Part shown: one piece after another, positions 11,516-21,590 of the stretch
Layout: every line of letters begins with the position of its first letter
Position numbering within the stretch: the first letter of the stretch is position 1
Origin: Citrobacter sp. MGH106
Lineage (GTDB): Bacteria > Pseudomonadota > Gammaproteobacteria > Enterobacterales > Enterobacteriaceae
Assembly: GCF_001037495.1 (NCBI RefSeq)
Contig: NZ_KQ089823.1
Span: forward strand, 568,295 to 632,294
DNA length: 64,000 nt
Reading direction: 5' to 3'
The notes under the pieces: model-generated
Database searches by the model: none
Told to the model about the DNA's origin: nothing
Seen by the model: the letters and a program-made list of their open reading frames with translations, nothing else
Translations under genes and position numbers: made by a program

Positions 11516-12889
11516 ATGTCTGAACAGCTAATAGACTGGGATCTGGCCCTGATCCAGAAATATAACTATTCCGGGCCACGATATACCTCGTACCCGACCG
11601 CGCTGGAGTTTTCTGAAGACTACGGTGCAGAGGCGTTTTCGCAGGCCGTTGCGCGCTACCCTGAACGTCCACTCTCTTTATACGTCCATATCCCGTTTTG
11701 CCACAAACTGTGCTACTTCTGTGGCTGCAACAAAATTGTGACTCGTCAGCAGCATAAAGCCGATCAATATCTGGATGTGCTGGAACAAGAAATTATTCAT
11801 CGTGCACCGTTGTTTGCCGGACGACATGTTAGCCAGCTGCACTGGGGCGGTGGCACCCCCACTTATTTGAATAAAGTACAGATCAGCCGTTTGATGACGT
11901 TGTTACGTGACAACTTCCACTTTAACGCTGATGCCGAAATCTCGATCGAAGTGGATCCACGTGAAATCGAGCTGGATGTCCTTGATCATTTACGTGCAGA
12001 AGGGTTTAACCGCCTGAGCATGGGGGTGCAGGACTTCAACAAAGAAGTTCAGCGTCTGGTGAACCGCGAACAGGACGAGGAGTTCATTTTTGCGCTGCTT
12101 AATCATGCGCGTGATATTGGCTTTACCTCGACGAATATCGACCTTATTTACGGGCTGCCAAAACAGACGCCGGAGAGCTTTGCTTTCACTCTGAAGCGTG
12201 TGGCAGAGCTGAATCCCGACCGCCTGAGCGTCTTTAACTATGCGCACCTGCCGACGCTTTTTGCCGCCCAGCGCAAGATCAAAGATGTTGATCTGCCCAG
12301 CGCGCAACAGAAGCTGGATATTCTGCAGGAAACCATCTCCTCACTGACCGAAACTGGCTATCAGTTCATTGGGATGGATCACTTTGCCCGCCCGGATGAT
12401 GAGCTGGCAGTTGCGCAGCGAGAAGGCGTTCTGCATCGTAATTTCCAGGGCTACACCACCCAGGGTGATACTGACCTGCTGGGGATGGGTGTTTCTGCCA
12501 TCAGTATGATTGGCGACTGTTACGCACAGAACCAGAAAGAGCTGAAGCTTTACTATCAGCAGGTAGATGAGTGCGGTGATGCTTTGTGGCGTGGGATCGC
12601 GTTAACCCGTGATGACTGCATTCGCCGTGACGTTATTAAGGCGCTTATCTGTAACTTCCGCCTCGATTACGCCGCCGTGGAGCAGCAATGGGGGCTGAAC
12701 TTTATTGAATATTTTGCCGAAGACCTGAAACTGCTGGCACCGCTGGCGGAAGATGGGCTGGTGGACGTCAATGAGAAGGGGATTCAGGTTACGCCAAAAG
12801 GTCGCCTGCTGATCCGTAATATCTGCATGTGCTTTGATGCTTATTTGCGTCAGAAAGCACGGATACAGCAGTTCTCGCGGGTGATTTAG
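11516..12889 (+). CDS. hemN: oxygen-independent coproporphyrinogen III oxidase HemN
   Basis: A radical SAM enzyme that converts coproporphyrinogen III to protoporphyrinogen IX without oxygen. The cluster motif FCHKLCYFCGC gives Cys62, 66, 69 and 71, as in E. coli. GGGTPT is the SAM-binding loop and the C-terminal HemN domain is complete. The ATG at 11516 follows AAGGAG by five bases and gives 457 residues, equal to E. coli; an upstream GTG at 11510 would sit on the ribosome binding site. Confidence 0.97.
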   Translation: MSEQLIDWDLALIQKYNYSGPRYTSYPTALEFSEDYGAEAFSQAVARYPERPLSLYVHIPFCHKLCYFCGCNKIVTRQQHKADQYLDVLEQEIIHRAPLFAGRHVSQLHWGGGTPTYLNKVQISRLMTLLRDNFHFNADAEISIEVDPREIELDVLDHLRAEGFNRLSMGVQDFNKEVQRLVNREQDEEFIFALLNHARDIGFTSTNIDLIYGLPKQTPESFAFTLKRVAELNPDRLSVFNYAHLPTLFAAQRKIKDVDLPSAQQKLDILQETISSLTETGYQFIGMDHFARPDDELAVAQREGVLHRNFQGYTTQGDTDLLGMGVSAISMIGDCYAQNQKELKLYYQQVDECGDALWRGIALTRDDCIRRDVIKALICNFRLDYAAVEQQWGLNFIEYFAEDLKLLAPLAEDGLVDVNEKGIQVTPKGRLLIRNICMCFDAYLRQKARIQQFSRVI

Positions 12890-12893
12890 TGAC

Positions 12894-12977
12894 GTTGCCC
12901 GGTGGCGCTACCGCTTACCGGGCCTACAAGTTGTGACAACCTGTAAGCTGGATAAGCGTTAGCGCCACCCGGCACGC
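12894..12977. repeat. BIME (paired REP elements) between hemN and yshB
   Basis: Two inverted REP units: GCCCGGTGGCGCTACCGCTTACCGGGCCTAC and GTAAGCTGGATAAGCGTTAGCGCCACCCGGC. The element separates the convergent hemN and yshB and probably forms the 3' ends of both messages. Confidence 0.88.
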
Positions 12978-12979
12978 AT

Positions 12980-13090
12980 TCAGCTAAACAGTCCAACCAG
13001 CGCCGCACACAGCACTGCGGCAACCGCAGTTTGTGGCGTATGGCTTTCTACTGAACCGCTCGACAGAAGATTAATGATTGATTCCAGCAT
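12980..13090 (-). CDS. yshB: small membrane protein YshB
   Basis: A 36-residue protein MLESIINLLSSG..VLCAALVGLFS that matches E. coli YshB (36 residues) nearly throughout. The C-terminal half is a single hydrophobic segment. The start is set by GGGGAG eight bases upstream and by the K-12 protein; a longer frame from 13174 is not supported. Its function is not established, though Salmonella YshB has been linked to growth in host cells as I recall. Confidence 0.85.
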   Translation of the reverse strand: MLESIINLLSSGSVESHTPQTAVAAVLCAALVGLFS

Positions 13091-13202
13091 GATGACTTCT
13101 CCCCGTTTGCCGGGCACGATCATACTTAACTCATCGGAACAGTAAAGTACAAAATAGCAGCAATTTGCGCTCAATTATCAATCTTTACACAGTGACAAAT
13201 CG

Positions 13203-14612
13203 TCACTCCATTCCGAGTTCTTTTAATTTACGCGTCAAGGTGTTACGCCCCCATCCTAACAAGCGTGCCGCTTCCTGTTTGTGCCCTTGGGTATGGCGTA
13301 GCGCAGTGGTTAACAGCGTACGTTCCATTTCAGGTTGCGCCTCAGACAGTAAGTTTTGATGACCGGAACGTAATGCCCTGTCAGCCCACTGTGCCAGTAA
13401 GGTTGCCCAGCTGTCCGGTTGCAAGTGCGAAGGGGCATCTGGAACTGTGGCCTCAAACAGTTCAGCCGGTAAGTCCTGAATTAGCACTTCCTGCCCGGCG
13501 GCCATTACGGTTAACCAGCGGCAGGTGTTCTCAAGCTGGCGCACGTTCCCCGGCCAGGCAAGACGTGTGAGCGCTGCTTCGGTTTCGGGGTGTAATTGCT
13601 TGGCTTCGACGCCCAGTTCGCGGGCGGCGTCCTGTAGAAAATGACGAGCCAGGCGGGGGATATCTTCCCGACGTTCACGCAGCGGCGGCAAATGGACGCG
13701 AATAACGTTCAGACGATGGAATAAGTCCTCACGGAACTTGCCTTCCTGCACACGCAGTTCGAGATTCTGATGTGTCGCCGCGATGATACGTACATCCACC
13801 TTCACTGGCGCATAGCCGCCAACGCGGTAAAATTGTCCGTCGGCTAATACGCGCAATAACCGCGTTTGTACATCCAGCGGCATATCACCAATTTCGTCGA
13901 GGAAAAGTGTGCCACCGTCGGCCTGTTCGAAGCGCCCCTGACGAATGGTATTCGCACCGGTAAACGCCCCTTTTTCATGGCCAAACAGCTCAGATTCGAT
14001 CAAATCCTTCGGGATAGCCGCCATATTAAGTGCGATAAAAGGCGCTTTGACGCGAGGACTGTGACGGTGCAGGGCGTGGGCGACCAGCTCTTTACCTGTC
14101 CCGGATTCACCGTTGATTAATACGCTTATTGAAGAACGGGAAAGTCGCCCAATAATGCGAAATACATCCTGCATCGCGGGGGCTTCACCGATGATATCGG
14201 TCGTCGGGCCGTTGATCTGAATATTCCGCGGTTGCTGCTGTTCCTGATAATGGCTGATAGCGCGCTCGACCAGTGCAACAGCCTCGTCGATATCAAAAGG
14301 CTTAGGCAGATAATCGAAAGCCCCTTGCTGATAGGCGCTGACGGCGGCATCCAGATCGGAATGTGCCGTCATTATGATGACCGGAAGCATTGGATGGCGC
14401 TGTTTGATCTGTTTTAACAGCGTCAGGCCGTCCATACCCGGCATTCGGATATCCGATAACAGCACGTCTGGCGTTTTGCTGGCCAGCGCATCCAGCACTT
14501 CTTTACCACTTTCAAATGTCGTGCAGCTAAGTCCTGCCCCTGCGAGCGCACGTTCAAGCACCCAACGGATGGAACTATCGTCATCAACTACCCAGACTAT
14601 TCCTCGTTGCAT
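13203..14612 (-). CDS. glnG: nitrogen regulation response regulator NtrC (GlnG)
   Basis: A 469-residue sigma-54 activator. The receiver domain has phospho-acceptor Asp54 (LLSDIRMPG). The AAA+ domain has Walker A GESGTGKE and the sigma-54 contact loop GAFTGA. The Fis-type helix-turn-helix is at the C-terminus ([23 protein letters not shown]). The start at 14612 ([12 protein letters not shown]) gives the E. coli length. It is last in glnA-glnL-glnG, 11 bases after glnL. Confidence 0.97.
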   Translation of the reverse strand: MQRGIVWVVDDDSSIRWVLERALAGAGLSCTTFESGKEVLDALASKTPDVLLSDIRMPGMDGLTLLKQIKQRHPMLPVIIMTAHSDLDAAVSAYQQGAFDYLPKPFDIDEAVALVERAISHYQEQQQPRNIQINGPTTDIIGEAPAMQDVFRIIGRLSRSSISVLINGESGTGKELVAHALHRHSPRVKAPFIALNMAAIPKDLIESELFGHEKGAFTGANTIRQGRFEQADGGTLFLDEIGDMPLDVQTRLLRVLADGQFYRVGGYAPVKVDVRIIAATHQNLELRVQEGKFREDLFHRLNVIRVHLPPLRERREDIPRLARHFLQDAARELGVEAKQLHPETEAALTRLAWPGNVRQLENTCRWLTVMAAGQEVLIQDLPAELFEATVPDAPSHLQPDSWATLLAQWADRALRSGHQNLLSEAQPEMERTLLTTALRHTQGHKQEAARLLGWGRNTLTRKLKELGME

Positions 14613-14623
14613 AAACGTCACCT

Positions 14624-15673
14624 TTATTTCCTGATAGGCAGGTAAACCGAGAACTCGGTATGACCCGGCCAACTGGTAAATTCAATTTTGCCGGAATGTT
14701 GATCAATCAAATTACGGGCGATGGATAATCCAAGTCCGGTACCACCCTCGCGACCGCTGACCATTGGGTAGAACAGCGTATCCTGCAAGTGAGGGGGAAT
14801 ACCCGGACCGTTATCCTCAACATCAATACGTGCAGCCAGGCGATAACGCATACCGTGTAGCGTGAGCTGGAAAGCGGTGCGGGTTCGCAGAATAATCTCG
14901 CCACCTTCTGGCCCTAACGCCTGTAGCGCATTGCGCACGATATTCAACAGAACCTGCTCTATCTGATCTGGATCGTGCAGCAGCTCTGGAAGACTTGGGT
15001 CGTAATCACGAATCAGCGTGACGTTTTCCGGTAGTTCCATTGAGACCAGTGCTACCACGCGTTCAGCCACTTTGTGAATACTTTCCGTAACGTGCATACC
15101 TGGCTGTTGTGGACCCAGCAAACGGTCAACCAGATTACGCAGGCGATCGGCCTGCTCAATAATGACTTTGGTATATTCTGTCAGCGCCGGGTCCGGGAGT
15201 GCTTTACTGAGAAGCTGCGCAGCACCACGTAGCCCGCCCAGTGGGTTTTTAATTTCGTGCGCCAGTCCGCGTACCAGATCGCGGGCCGCAATTTGTTGAG
15301 CATGCTGGAGCTGCTCCTGACTCAGACGGCGCTGGTTATCCATTGGGGCCATCTCCAGCAGGATAAGGCCGTCAGGAAGCCGCTGAGCGGTCACTGAGAG
15401 GATATGTGAGTGGCTGTCTATTACCAGCGTCACTTCGTTGTCCGTAAAGCCCTGGCCAGCTTCCAGGCTCTCTCGCATCAGTCCGATGTTCAAAGAGAAA
15501 TAGCTCAACAGATCAGGAAGCGGTGTACCAAACAGTTTACGAGAACTTTGGGCGAGCAGCTGCTGTGCCGCGGGGTTGGCGTAATGTACCGCCAGCTCAT
15601 CATCGACAAGTAAAATGCTGTTGATTAACGAATTGAGGATCTGCCCAGCATCGGGCAGCGTGCCGGTTGCCAT
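14624..15673 (-). CDS. glnL: nitrogen regulation sensor histidine kinase NtrB (GlnL)
   Basis: A 349-residue soluble histidine kinase that phosphorylates NtrC when nitrogen is short and, when bound by PII, dephosphorylates it. An N-terminal PAS domain is followed by the H box [12 protein letters not shown] with His139, then N box (NIVRNALQA), G1 (DNGPGIP) and G2 (GGTGLGL). There is no membrane segment, as expected. It has its own NtrC-repressed promoter in the gap after glnA. Confidence 0.97.
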   Translation of the reverse strand: MATGTLPDAGQILNSLINSILLVDDELAVHYANPAAQQLLAQSSRKLFGTPLPDLLSYFSLNIGLMRESLEAGQGFTDNEVTLVIDSHSHILSVTAQRLPDGLILLEMAPMDNQRRLSQEQLQHAQQIAARDLVRGLAHEIKNPLGGLRGAAQLLSKALPDPALTEYTKVIIEQADRLRNLVDRLLGPQQPGMHVTESIHKVAERVVALVSMELPENVTLIRDYDPSLPELLHDPDQIEQVLLNIVRNALQALGPEGGEIILRTRTAFQLTLHGMRYRLAARIDVEDNGPGIPPHLQDTLFYPMVSGREGGTGLGLSIARNLIDQHSGKIEFTSWPGHTEFSVYLPIRK

Positions 15674-15695
15674 TCAGCAGTCTCCTGAAAAAGGT

Positions 15696-15712
15696 TGCAC
15701 CAATTTAGTGCA
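15696..15712 (-). promoter_or_regulatory. NtrC binding site in front of glnL
   Basis: TGCACCAATTTAGTGCA is a near-perfect NtrC palindrome (GCACC-N5-GTGC type). It lies 23 bases upstream of the glnL start, where NtrC represses the glnL promoter in E. coli. Confidence 0.85.
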
Positions 15713-15761
15713 TTATAGCTTTTTACTTAGAAAAAGCGCGAAGGATCAGGTTGTTGGTGGA

Positions 15762-15786
15762 GAAAAAAGCCCATCGTGTGATGGGC
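15762..15786 (-). terminator. terminator downstream of glnA
   Basis: Read on the minus strand, GCCCATCACACGATGGGC is followed by six T. It marks the end of the glnA monocistronic message; partial read-through serves glnLG. An ERIC element lies between the glnA stop and this hairpin. Confidence 0.88.
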
Positions 15787-15811
15787 TAAAAGTTCCACGG
15801 CAACTAAAAAA

Positions 15812-15940
15812 CTCCTGGCGCCTTCCACGTCGCTGCTGCGTTGGCTACCTTCGCTCACCCCACTCACATAGCTATCTATGCTCCTGGGGATTTGCTCAGT
15901 TGCCGCTTTGCCGCAACGTGAAATTCGTCGGATTATTAAG
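15812..15940. repeat. ERIC element in the glnA 3' untranslated region
   Basis: Well conserved ERIC: GCTGCTGCGTTGGCT, then the central palindrome CTCACCCCACTCAC..GCTCCTGGGGATTTG, then TTGCCGCTTTGCCGCAACGTGAAATTCGTCGG. It occupies almost the whole space between the glnA stop and the glnA terminator, so it is transcribed with glnA. In E. coli the sRNA GlnZ is processed from this region. Confidence 0.88.
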
Positions 15941-15946
15941 ATACGG

Positions 15947-17356
15947 TTAAACGCTGTAGTACAGCTCGAACTCTACCGGGTGCGGCGTCATGCGTACGCG
16001 GTCATCTTCTTCGCGACGCAGTGCAATGTACGCGTCAATCGCTTCATTGGTGAATACGCCACCTGCAGTCAGGAACTCGCGGTCAAGATCCAGTTCTTTC
16101 AGTGCTTCTTCCAGAGAGCCAGCAACCTGTGGGATCTCTTTCGCTTCTTCTGGCGGCAGGTCATACAGGTTTTTATCCATGGCTTCGCCAGGATGGATTT
16201 TGTTCTTGATACCGTCAAGGCCAGCCATCAGCAGCGCGGCGAAGCACAGGTACGGGTTAGCCGCTGGGTCCGGGAAACGCACTTCGATACGACGTGCTTT
16301 CGGAGAGGCGACTACCGGAATACGGATAGATGCAGAACGGTTACGGGCAGAGTAAGCCAGCATTACCGGTGCTTCGTAACCCGGGACCAGACGCTTGTAG
16401 GAGTTGGTGGTCGGGTTTGCCAGGGCGTTAATTGCTTTCGCGTGTTTGATAACACCACCGATGTAGAACAGCGCCTGCTCAGACAGACCAGCATATTTGT
16501 CGCCAGAGAACAGGTTTACGCCGTTCTTGGACAGGGACATGTGGCAGTGCATACCGGAACCGTTATCGCCAAACATTGGTTTTGGCATAAAGGTCGCTGT
16601 TTTACCGAAACGGTGTGCAACGTTGTGAACCACATATTTGTAGATCTGAATTTCGTCCGCTTTTTTGGTCATGGTGTTAAAGCGGGTAGCAATTTCGTTC
16701 TGACCCGCAGTCGCCACTTCGTGGTGATGCGCTTCAACAACCAGGCCCATTTCTTCCATGATCAGACACATGGTAGAACGGATGTCCTGGGAGGAATCAA
16801 CCGGAGGAACCGGGAAATAACCGCCTTTCACGCCAGGACGGTGACCTTTGTTACCACCTTCATATTTGGTGGAGGAGTTCCAGGCACCTTCGATGTCATC
16901 GATAGCGACGTGGGAACCGGAGATGGATGCGCCGAAACGGATGTCATCAAACAGGAAGAATTCTGGCTCTGGCCCGAACAGAACGGTGTCTGCGATGCCG
17001 GTAGCGCGCAGGTATTCTTCAGCACGTTTAGCAATAGAACGCGGGTCGCGGTCATAACCTTGCAGCGTACCTGGTTCCAGGATATCGCAACGGATGATCA
17101 GAGTAGACTCTTCAAAGAACGGGTCAATGAGAGCAGTAGAAGCATCTGGCATCAGAACCATGTCTGATTCGTTAATGCCTTTCCAGCCACCGATTGAGGA
17201 GCCGTCAAACATTTTGCCTTCTTCAAAGAATTCGGCATTTACCTGATGAGCAGGAATAGTGACGTGCTGTTCTTTACCTTTAGTATCGGTGAAGCGTAAA
17301 TCAACAAACTTCACTTCGTGTTCATTCAGCATCGTCAAAACGTGTTCAGCGGACAT
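15947..17356 (-). CDS. glnA: glutamine synthetase, type I
   Basis: Makes glutamine from glutamate, ammonia and ATP as a dodecamer; the main ammonia-assimilating enzyme under nitrogen limitation. It has the GS signatures [12 protein letters not shown] near residue 50 and [14 protein letters not shown] in the catalytic barrel. The adenylylation site is the tyrosine in [10 protein letters not shown] near 397. The start at 17356 ([10 protein letters not shown]) gives 469 residues as in E. coli. The promoter region upstream holds a sigma-54 promoter, NtrC sites and a CRP site. Confidence 0.98.
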   Translation of the reverse strand: MSAEHVLTMLNEHEVKFVDLRFTDTKGKEQHVTIPAHQVNAEFFEEGKMFDGSSIGGWKGINESDMVLMPDASTALIDPFFEESTLIIRCDILEPGTLQGYDRDPRSIAKRAEEYLRATGIADTVLFGPEPEFFLFDDIRFGASISGSHVAIDDIEGAWNSSTKYEGGNKGHRPGVKGGYFPVPPVDSSQDIRSTMCLIMEEMGLVVEAHHHEVATAGQNEIATRFNTMTKKADEIQIYKYVVHNVAHRFGKTATFMPKPMFGDNGSGMHCHMSLSKNGVNLFSGDKYAGLSEQALFYIGGVIKHAKAINALANPTTNSYKRLVPGYEAPVMLAYSARNRSASIRIPVVASPKARRIEVRFPDPAANPYLCFAALLMAGLDGIKNKIHPGEAMDKNLYDLPPEEAKEIPQVAGSLEEALKELDLDREFLTAGGVFTNEAIDAYIALRREEDDRVRMTPHPVEFELYYSV

Positions 17357-17445
17357 ACTTACTCTCCCGGATTGGTCATTGTCGTCGTGGTAACGAAGTC
17401 TACAATTCTGCAAAAAATTGGCCGTGTCGCCGTAAAAAATATAAA

Positions 17446-17462
17446 GCGAAATCTGTGCCAAC
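17446..17462 (-). promoter_or_regulatory. glnAp2 sigma-54 promoter
   Basis: On the minus strand TTGGCACAGATTTCGCT contains the -24 TGGCAC and -12 TCGCT-type elements with five bases between them, as in the E. coli glnAp2 promoter. It lies about 90 bases upstream of the glnA start. Confidence 0.92.
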
Positions 17463-17532
17463 TTTTAAATTGCCCCTAAAAGGCGTTATCATGCGCACCA
17501 TCGTGCAAAGGGGCTGCACCATGAATGTTGTA

Positions 17533-17581
17533 TTGCACCATTATAGTGCTTTAATGTGAACATTAGGCACCATATTGGTGC
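17533..17581. promoter_or_regulatory. NtrC enhancer sites 1 and 2 of glnA
   Basis: Two palindromes, TTGCACCATTATAGTGC at 17533-17549 and GCACCATATTGGTGC at 17567-17581, lie two to three helical turns apart and about 70-135 bases upstream of the sigma-54 promoter. They correspond to the strong NtrC enhancer. A weaker site (GCGCACCATCGTGCAA) lies nearer the promoter at about 17491-17506. Confidence 0.9.
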
Positions 17582-17612
17582 AATGGACATCAAAATACCC
17601 CTTTTAACGCTC

Positions 17613-17628
17613 CGTGAATGTGATCACA
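17613..17628. promoter_or_regulatory. CRP site of the glnAp1/typA intergenic region
   Basis: CGTGAATGTGATCACA matches the CRP consensus TGTGA-N6-TCACA in nine of ten positions. In E. coli cAMP-CRP acts at glnAp1 in this region. It could also affect the divergent typA. Confidence 0.72.
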
Positions 17629-17736
17629 AAGAAACTCTGCAATACTTGTTTGCGGAGGATGTTTGTGATCCTGTTTTGTACTGCGATTAATCCGTGTACA
17701 ATAACGCGCTATTTCTAAAATGCCTGAGGCAAAGTT

Positions 17737-19560
17737 GTGATCGAAAATTTGCGTAACATCGCCATCATCGCGCACGTAGACCATGGTAAAACCACCCTGG
17801 TAGACAAGCTGCTCCAACAATCCGGTACGTTCGATGCACGTGCTGAAACCCAAGAGCGCGTGATGGACTCCAACGATTTGGAGAAAGAGCGTGGGATTAC
17901 CATCCTCGCTAAAAACACCGCTATCAAATGGAATGACTACCGTATCAACATCGTTGATACCCCTGGGCACGCCGACTTCGGTGGTGAAGTTGAACGTGTA
18001 ATGTCCATGGTAGACTCCGTACTGCTGGTCGTTGATGCAATGGATGGTCCGATGCCGCAGACGCGCTTCGTGACCAAAAAAGCCTTTGCCCATGGCCTGA
18101 AACCAATCGTTGTTATCAACAAAGTTGACCGTCCGGGCGCGCGTCCTGACTGGGTTGTTGATCAGGTATTTGACCTGTTCGTTAACCTTGATGCTACCGA
18201 CGAGCAGCTGGACTTCCCTATCGTTTACGCTTCTGCGCTGAACGGTATCGCGGGTCTGGATCACGAAGATATGGCTGAAGATATGACTCCGCTGTATCAG
18301 ACCATCATTGATCGTGTACCAGCACCGAACGTTGACCTTGATGGCCCGCTGCAGATGCAGATCTCTCAGCTTGATTACAACAACTATGTTGGTGTTATCG
18401 GCATCGGTCGTATCAAACGCGGTAAAGTTAAACCGAACCAGCAGATCACTATCATTGATAGCGAAGGCAAAACTCGTAACGGTAAAGTCGGTAAGGTCCT
18501 GACCCATCTGGGTCTGGAACGTATTGAGAGTGACATTGCTGAAGCGGGCGATATCATCGCGATCACCGGTCTGGGCGAGCTGAACATCTCTGACACTATT
18601 TGCGACCCGCAAAATGTCGAAGCGCTGCCGGCACTGTCTGTTGATGAGCCGACCGTAACCATGTTCTTCTGCGTAAACACCTCTCCGTTCTGTGGCAAAG
18701 AAGGTAAATATGTTACCTCTCGTCAGATCCTTGACCGCCTGAACAAAGAGCTGGTGCACAACGTGGCACTGCGTGTTGAAGAAACCGAAGATGCGGATGC
18801 ATTCCGTGTATCCGGTCGTGGTGAGCTGCACCTGTCAGTTCTGATCGAGAATATGCGTCGTGAAGGTTTCGAAATGGCGGTTTCCCGTCCGAAAGTTATC
18901 TTCCGCGAAATCGACGGCCGTAAACAAGAGCCGTTCGAAAACGTCACGCTGGACGTCGAAGAGCAGCACCAGGGTTCTGTGATGCAGGCTCTGGGTGAGC
19001 GTAAAGGCGACCTGAAAAACATGAATCCAGATGGTAAGGGCCGCGTACGTCTTGACTACGTGATCCCAAGCCGTGGTCTGATCGGTTTCCGTTCAGAATT
19101 CATGACCATGACCTCCGGTACCGGCTTGCTGTACTCCACCTTCAGCCATTACGACGATGTTCGTGCGGGTGATGTTGGCCAGCGTCAGAACGGCGTACTG
19201 ATCTCCAACGGTCAGGGTAAAGCAGTTGCGTTCGCACTGTTCAGCCTGCAGGATCGCGGTAAGCTGTTCCTGGGTCACGGTGCTGAAGTTTACGAAGGCC
19301 AGATCATCGGTATTCACAGCCGCTCTAACGACCTGACTGTAAACTGCCTGACCGGTAAGAAACTGACCAACATGCGTGCGTCTGGTACTGACGAAGCAAC
19401 GGTTCTGGTTCCGCCGGTTAAGATGACTCTGGAGCAGGCTCTGGAATTCATCGATGACGACGAGCTGGTAGAAGTTACTCCAACTTCCATCCGTATCCGT
19501 AAACGTCACCTGACCGAAAACGATCGTCGCCGTGCAATGCGTGGCGCGAAAGAAGAGTAA
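17737..19560 (+). CDS. typA: ribosome-dependent GTPase TypA/BipA
   Basis: A 607-residue translation-factor-like GTPase that binds the 70S ribosome and aids 50S assembly and growth at low temperature. The G domain starts at once, with G1 AHVDHGKTT at residues 12-20, G3 DTPGHAD and G4 NKVD. EF-G-like domains II, III and V follow, then the BipA-specific C-terminal domain ending in a basic segment ([16 protein letters not shown]). The start is GTG, and length is the same as in E. coli. Confidence 0.98.
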   Translation: MIENLRNIAIIAHVDHGKTTLVDKLLQQSGTFDARAETQERVMDSNDLEKERGITILAKNTAIKWNDYRINIVDTPGHADFGGEVERVMSMVDSVLLVVDAMDGPMPQTRFVTKKAFAHGLKPIVVINKVDRPGARPDWVVDQVFDLFVNLDATDEQLDFPIVYASALNGIAGLDHEDMAEDMTPLYQTIIDRVPAPNVDLDGPLQMQISQLDYNNYVGVIGIGRIKRGKVKPNQQITIIDSEGKTRNGKVGKVLTHLGLERIESDIAEAGDIIAITGLGELNISDTICDPQNVEALPALSVDEPTVTMFFCVNTSPFCGKEGKYVTSRQILDRLNKELVHNVALRVEETEDADAFRVSGRGELHLSVLIENMRREGFEMAVSRPKVIFREIDGRKQEPFENVTLDVEEQHQGSVMQALGERKGDLKNMNPDGKGRVRLDYVIPSRGLIGFRSEFMTMTSGTGLLYSTFSHYDDVRAGDVGQRQNGVLISNGQGKAVAFALFSLQDRGKLFLGHGAEVYEGQIIGIHSRSNDLTVNCLTGKKLTNMRASGTDEATVLVPPVKMTLEQALEFIDDDELVEVTPTSIRIRKRHLTENDRRRAMRGAKEE

Positions 19561-19582
19561 TTAACGCTCTTTTCGTGACAAG

Positions 19583-19609
19583 ACCCCGCCTACTGGTGGG
19601 GTTTTTTTT
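19583..19609 (+). terminator. typA terminator
   Basis: ACCCCGCCTACTGGTGGGGT followed by eight T, 22 bases after the typA stop codon. Confidence 0.92.
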
Positions 19610-19770
19610 GCCTGTTATTCCTGGAATCAGGTGAGAGTTACGCTTAATCCCTGCCTGCCGTCTTAACCACTTCCACTTCAGATTCCTGCCATAAGAGAGC
19701 TTTGTCACAATTATTTCTAAAGCTCGATGCGTGTGTTTGCTTTCTTTTTCGACGTCAGCGTATGATAAAA

Positions 19771-19792
19771 CCATCTGGTTTAAACCAAATGG
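19771..19792. promoter_or_regulatory. probable YihL operator (22-base palindrome)
   Basis: The arms CCATCTGGTTT and AAACCAAATGG form a palindrome with one mismatch pair. It ends eight bases before the yihL ATG and so covers the ribosome binding region or promoter start. GntR/HutC regulators bind such sites, so autoregulation is the natural reading. This is inferred from position and symmetry only. Confidence 0.6.
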
Positions 19793-19800
19793 ATTAAACA

Positions 19801-20511
19801 ATGACGAGTAATCAGTCGACCGTTGAAAATGCGAAAGAGAAGTTAGATCGTTGGTTAAAAGATGGGATCACCACACCGGGCGGAAAACTCCCTTCAGAAA
19901 GAGAACTGGGAGAGCTGTTGGGTATCAAGCGTATGACGTTACGTCAGGCGTTATTAAACCTCGAGTCTGAATCCAAAATCTTTCGTAAAGACCGCAAAGG
20001 ATGGTTTGTCACACAGGCTCGTTTTAACTACAGCCCGGAATTATCGGCAAGCTTTCAGCGCGCAGCGCTTGAGCAGGGCAGAGAGCCTTCCTGGGGATTT
20101 ATCGAGAAAAGCCGGGTATCTCACTATCCTGAAGCTACCGCTCCGCTGGTAGCTGCTACGCCGTCTGATGAACTGTATCGGATAACGGGTTGGGGAGCAC
20201 TGGAAGGGCATAAGGTTTTCTATCACGAAACGTATATTAATCCGAAGGTTGCTCCGGGTTTTATTGAACAGCTTGAAAGTCAGTCATTTTCTTCAGTGTG
20301 GGAAAACGAATATAAAAAAGAAACGGTAATCAAAAAACTGGTTTTTAAACCTGTCAGAATGGCCGGTGATATTAGTAAATTTATTGGCGGCTCTGCTGGA
20401 ATGCCTGCCATTCTTATTGAAAAACATCGGGCCGACAGCGATGGCAACATCGTGCAAATAGATATTGAGTATTGGCGATTTGAAGCAGTTGATCTCTTCA
20501 TTAACTTGTAG
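19801..20511 (+). CDS. yihL: GntR family transcriptional regulator YihL
   Basis: A 236-residue HutC-subfamily regulator. The winged helix is at residues 10-75 (GGKLPSERELGELLGIKRMTLRQALLNLESES), and the UTRA ligand-binding domain fills the rest (YHETYINPKVAPGFIEQL). It precedes yihM and yihN on the same strand, with eight bases to yihM, so it most likely controls them. The ligand is unknown; the neighbours suggest a sugar or sugar phosphate. Confidence 0.92.
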   Translation: MTSNQSTVENAKEKLDRWLKDGITTPGGKLPSERELGELLGIKRMTLRQALLNLESESKIFRKDRKGWFVTQARFNYSPELSASFQRAALEQGREPSWGFIEKSRVSHYPEATAPLVAATPSDELYRITGWGALEGHKVFYHETYINPKVAPGFIEQLESQSFSSVWENEYKKETVIKKLVFKPVRMAGDISKFIGGSAGMPAILIEKHRADSDGNIVQIDIEYWRFEAVDLFINL

Positions 20512-20519
20512 GTACGTTT

Positions 20520-21500
20520 ATGGTCACTAAAGATAATGCACATAAAATTCTGGCTCGTGTAGATAACCTCCCCCTATATCTACACGCGTATGCTTATCAT
20601 TTAAATATGCGTCTTGAGCGAATATTACCGAATGATTTATTAGATATTGCTAATGAAAATAATCTGCGCGGCGTGAAAATTCACGTTCTTGATGGTGAGC
20701 GTTATTCTCTGGAAAATATGAATGACAATGAGCTGTCAGCATTTGGTGATAAAGCGCGTAAGTTGCAGCTGGATATTCATATTGAAACCAGCTCCTCTGA
20801 TAAAAAGGCCATTGACCAGGCCGTCTCTATTGCCTTAAAAACAGGTGCCTCTTCCGTAAGATTTTATCCACGCTACGAAGGAAATCTTCAGGATGTTCTT
20901 GCAACAATAACTCAAGATATCAAATATTTGCGTGAAAGATATCAGGATAGCGGACTGATATTTACGTTAGAACAGCATGAAGACTTGAAGAGCCATGAAT
21001 TAGTGTCATTAATTCAGAACAGCGATATGGAGTCACTCTCTTTACTCTTTGATTTCGCAAATATGATCAATGCGAATGAACATCCGTTAACAGCGCTAGA
21101 TACGATGTCACCGCACATTACTCAGGTGCATATTAAAGATGCGTTAATCATTAATGAAAAAGCGGGGCTGGGCCACAAAGCCTGTACATCGGGCCAGGGA
21201 GATATGCCATTTAAGGCGCTACTGACCAAACTGATCTGTTTAGGTGATGATAAGCCACAGGTAATGGCTTACGGACTGGAAGAGGAAGTTGATTATTATG
21301 CTCCAGCGTTTCGTTTTGAAAATGAAGGTGATAATCCATGGATCCCATGGCGCCAAATGAGTGAAACACCGTTGCCTGCAGCTGATCTTCTGGAAGAACG
21401 TCTAATTAAAGAAAAAAACGATGCTATTCAACAATTAAAATTTGTGCGTAGTGTGCTACAACAAATTAAAAATGAGGCACATGATATTCTAACTAATTAA
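20520..21500 (+). CDS. yihM: TIM-barrel sugar phosphate isomerase/epimerase-like protein YihM
   Basis: A 326-residue AP-endonuclease-2/xylose-isomerase-like TIM barrel protein. Metal-ligand candidates appear in LEQHEDLKSHEL, LLFDFANM and QVHIKDAL. K-12 has the same gene, with no proven reaction. It is in a row with regulator yihL and transporter yihN. Because the sulfosugar cluster next to it lacks an isomerase, its substrate is of special interest, although it is under a different regulator. Confidence 0.88.
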   Translation: MVTKDNAHKILARVDNLPLYLHAYAYHLNMRLERILPNDLLDIANENNLRGVKIHVLDGERYSLENMNDNELSAFGDKARKLQLDIHIETSSSDKKAIDQAVSIALKTGASSVRFYPRYEGNLQDVLATITQDIKYLRERYQDSGLIFTLEQHEDLKSHELVSLIQNSDMESLSLLFDFANMINANEHPLTALDTMSPHITQVHIKDALIINEKAGLGHKACTSGQGDMPFKALLTKLICLGDDKPQVMAYGLEEEVDYYAPAFRFENEGDNPWIPWRQMSETPLPAADLLEERLIKEKNDAIQQLKFVRSVLQQIKNEAHDILTN

Positions 21501-21530
21501 AAAATCTTCGTTTCTTTTTAGGTTGCTTAA

Positions 21531-21590
21531 ACCATTCCAGGGGAATGGTCATATTGTTATTTTCAAAACAAATGATTTAAATAATCATTT
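21531..21590 (+). promoter_or_regulatory. yihN leader with two hairpins
   Basis: Two perfect inverted repeats lie in the 100-base yihM-yihN gap: ACCATTCC/GGAATGGT at 21531-21549 (3-base loop) and AAATGATT/AATCATTT at 21570-21590 (5-base loop). The second ends directly at the yihN ribosome binding site AGGGGA. They could control yihN translation or be operators. Neither has a T tract. Confidence 0.5.

Noticed and set aside
15878-17167. 429-codon plus-strand open frame opposite glnA
   Set aside because: It lies wholly antisense to glutamine synthetase, has no protein family features and arises from the codon bias of glnA.
17590-18831. 413-codon minus-strand open frame opposite typA
   Set aside because: Antisense shadow of a highly expressed gene; no recognisable domain or ribosome binding site.
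20520-21500. YihM as the missing sulfoquinovose isomerase
   Set aside because: It is a different fold from YihS, is present also in K-12 alongside YihS, and is tied to yihL/yihN rather than to the YihW-controlled genes. It is kept only as a remote possibility.
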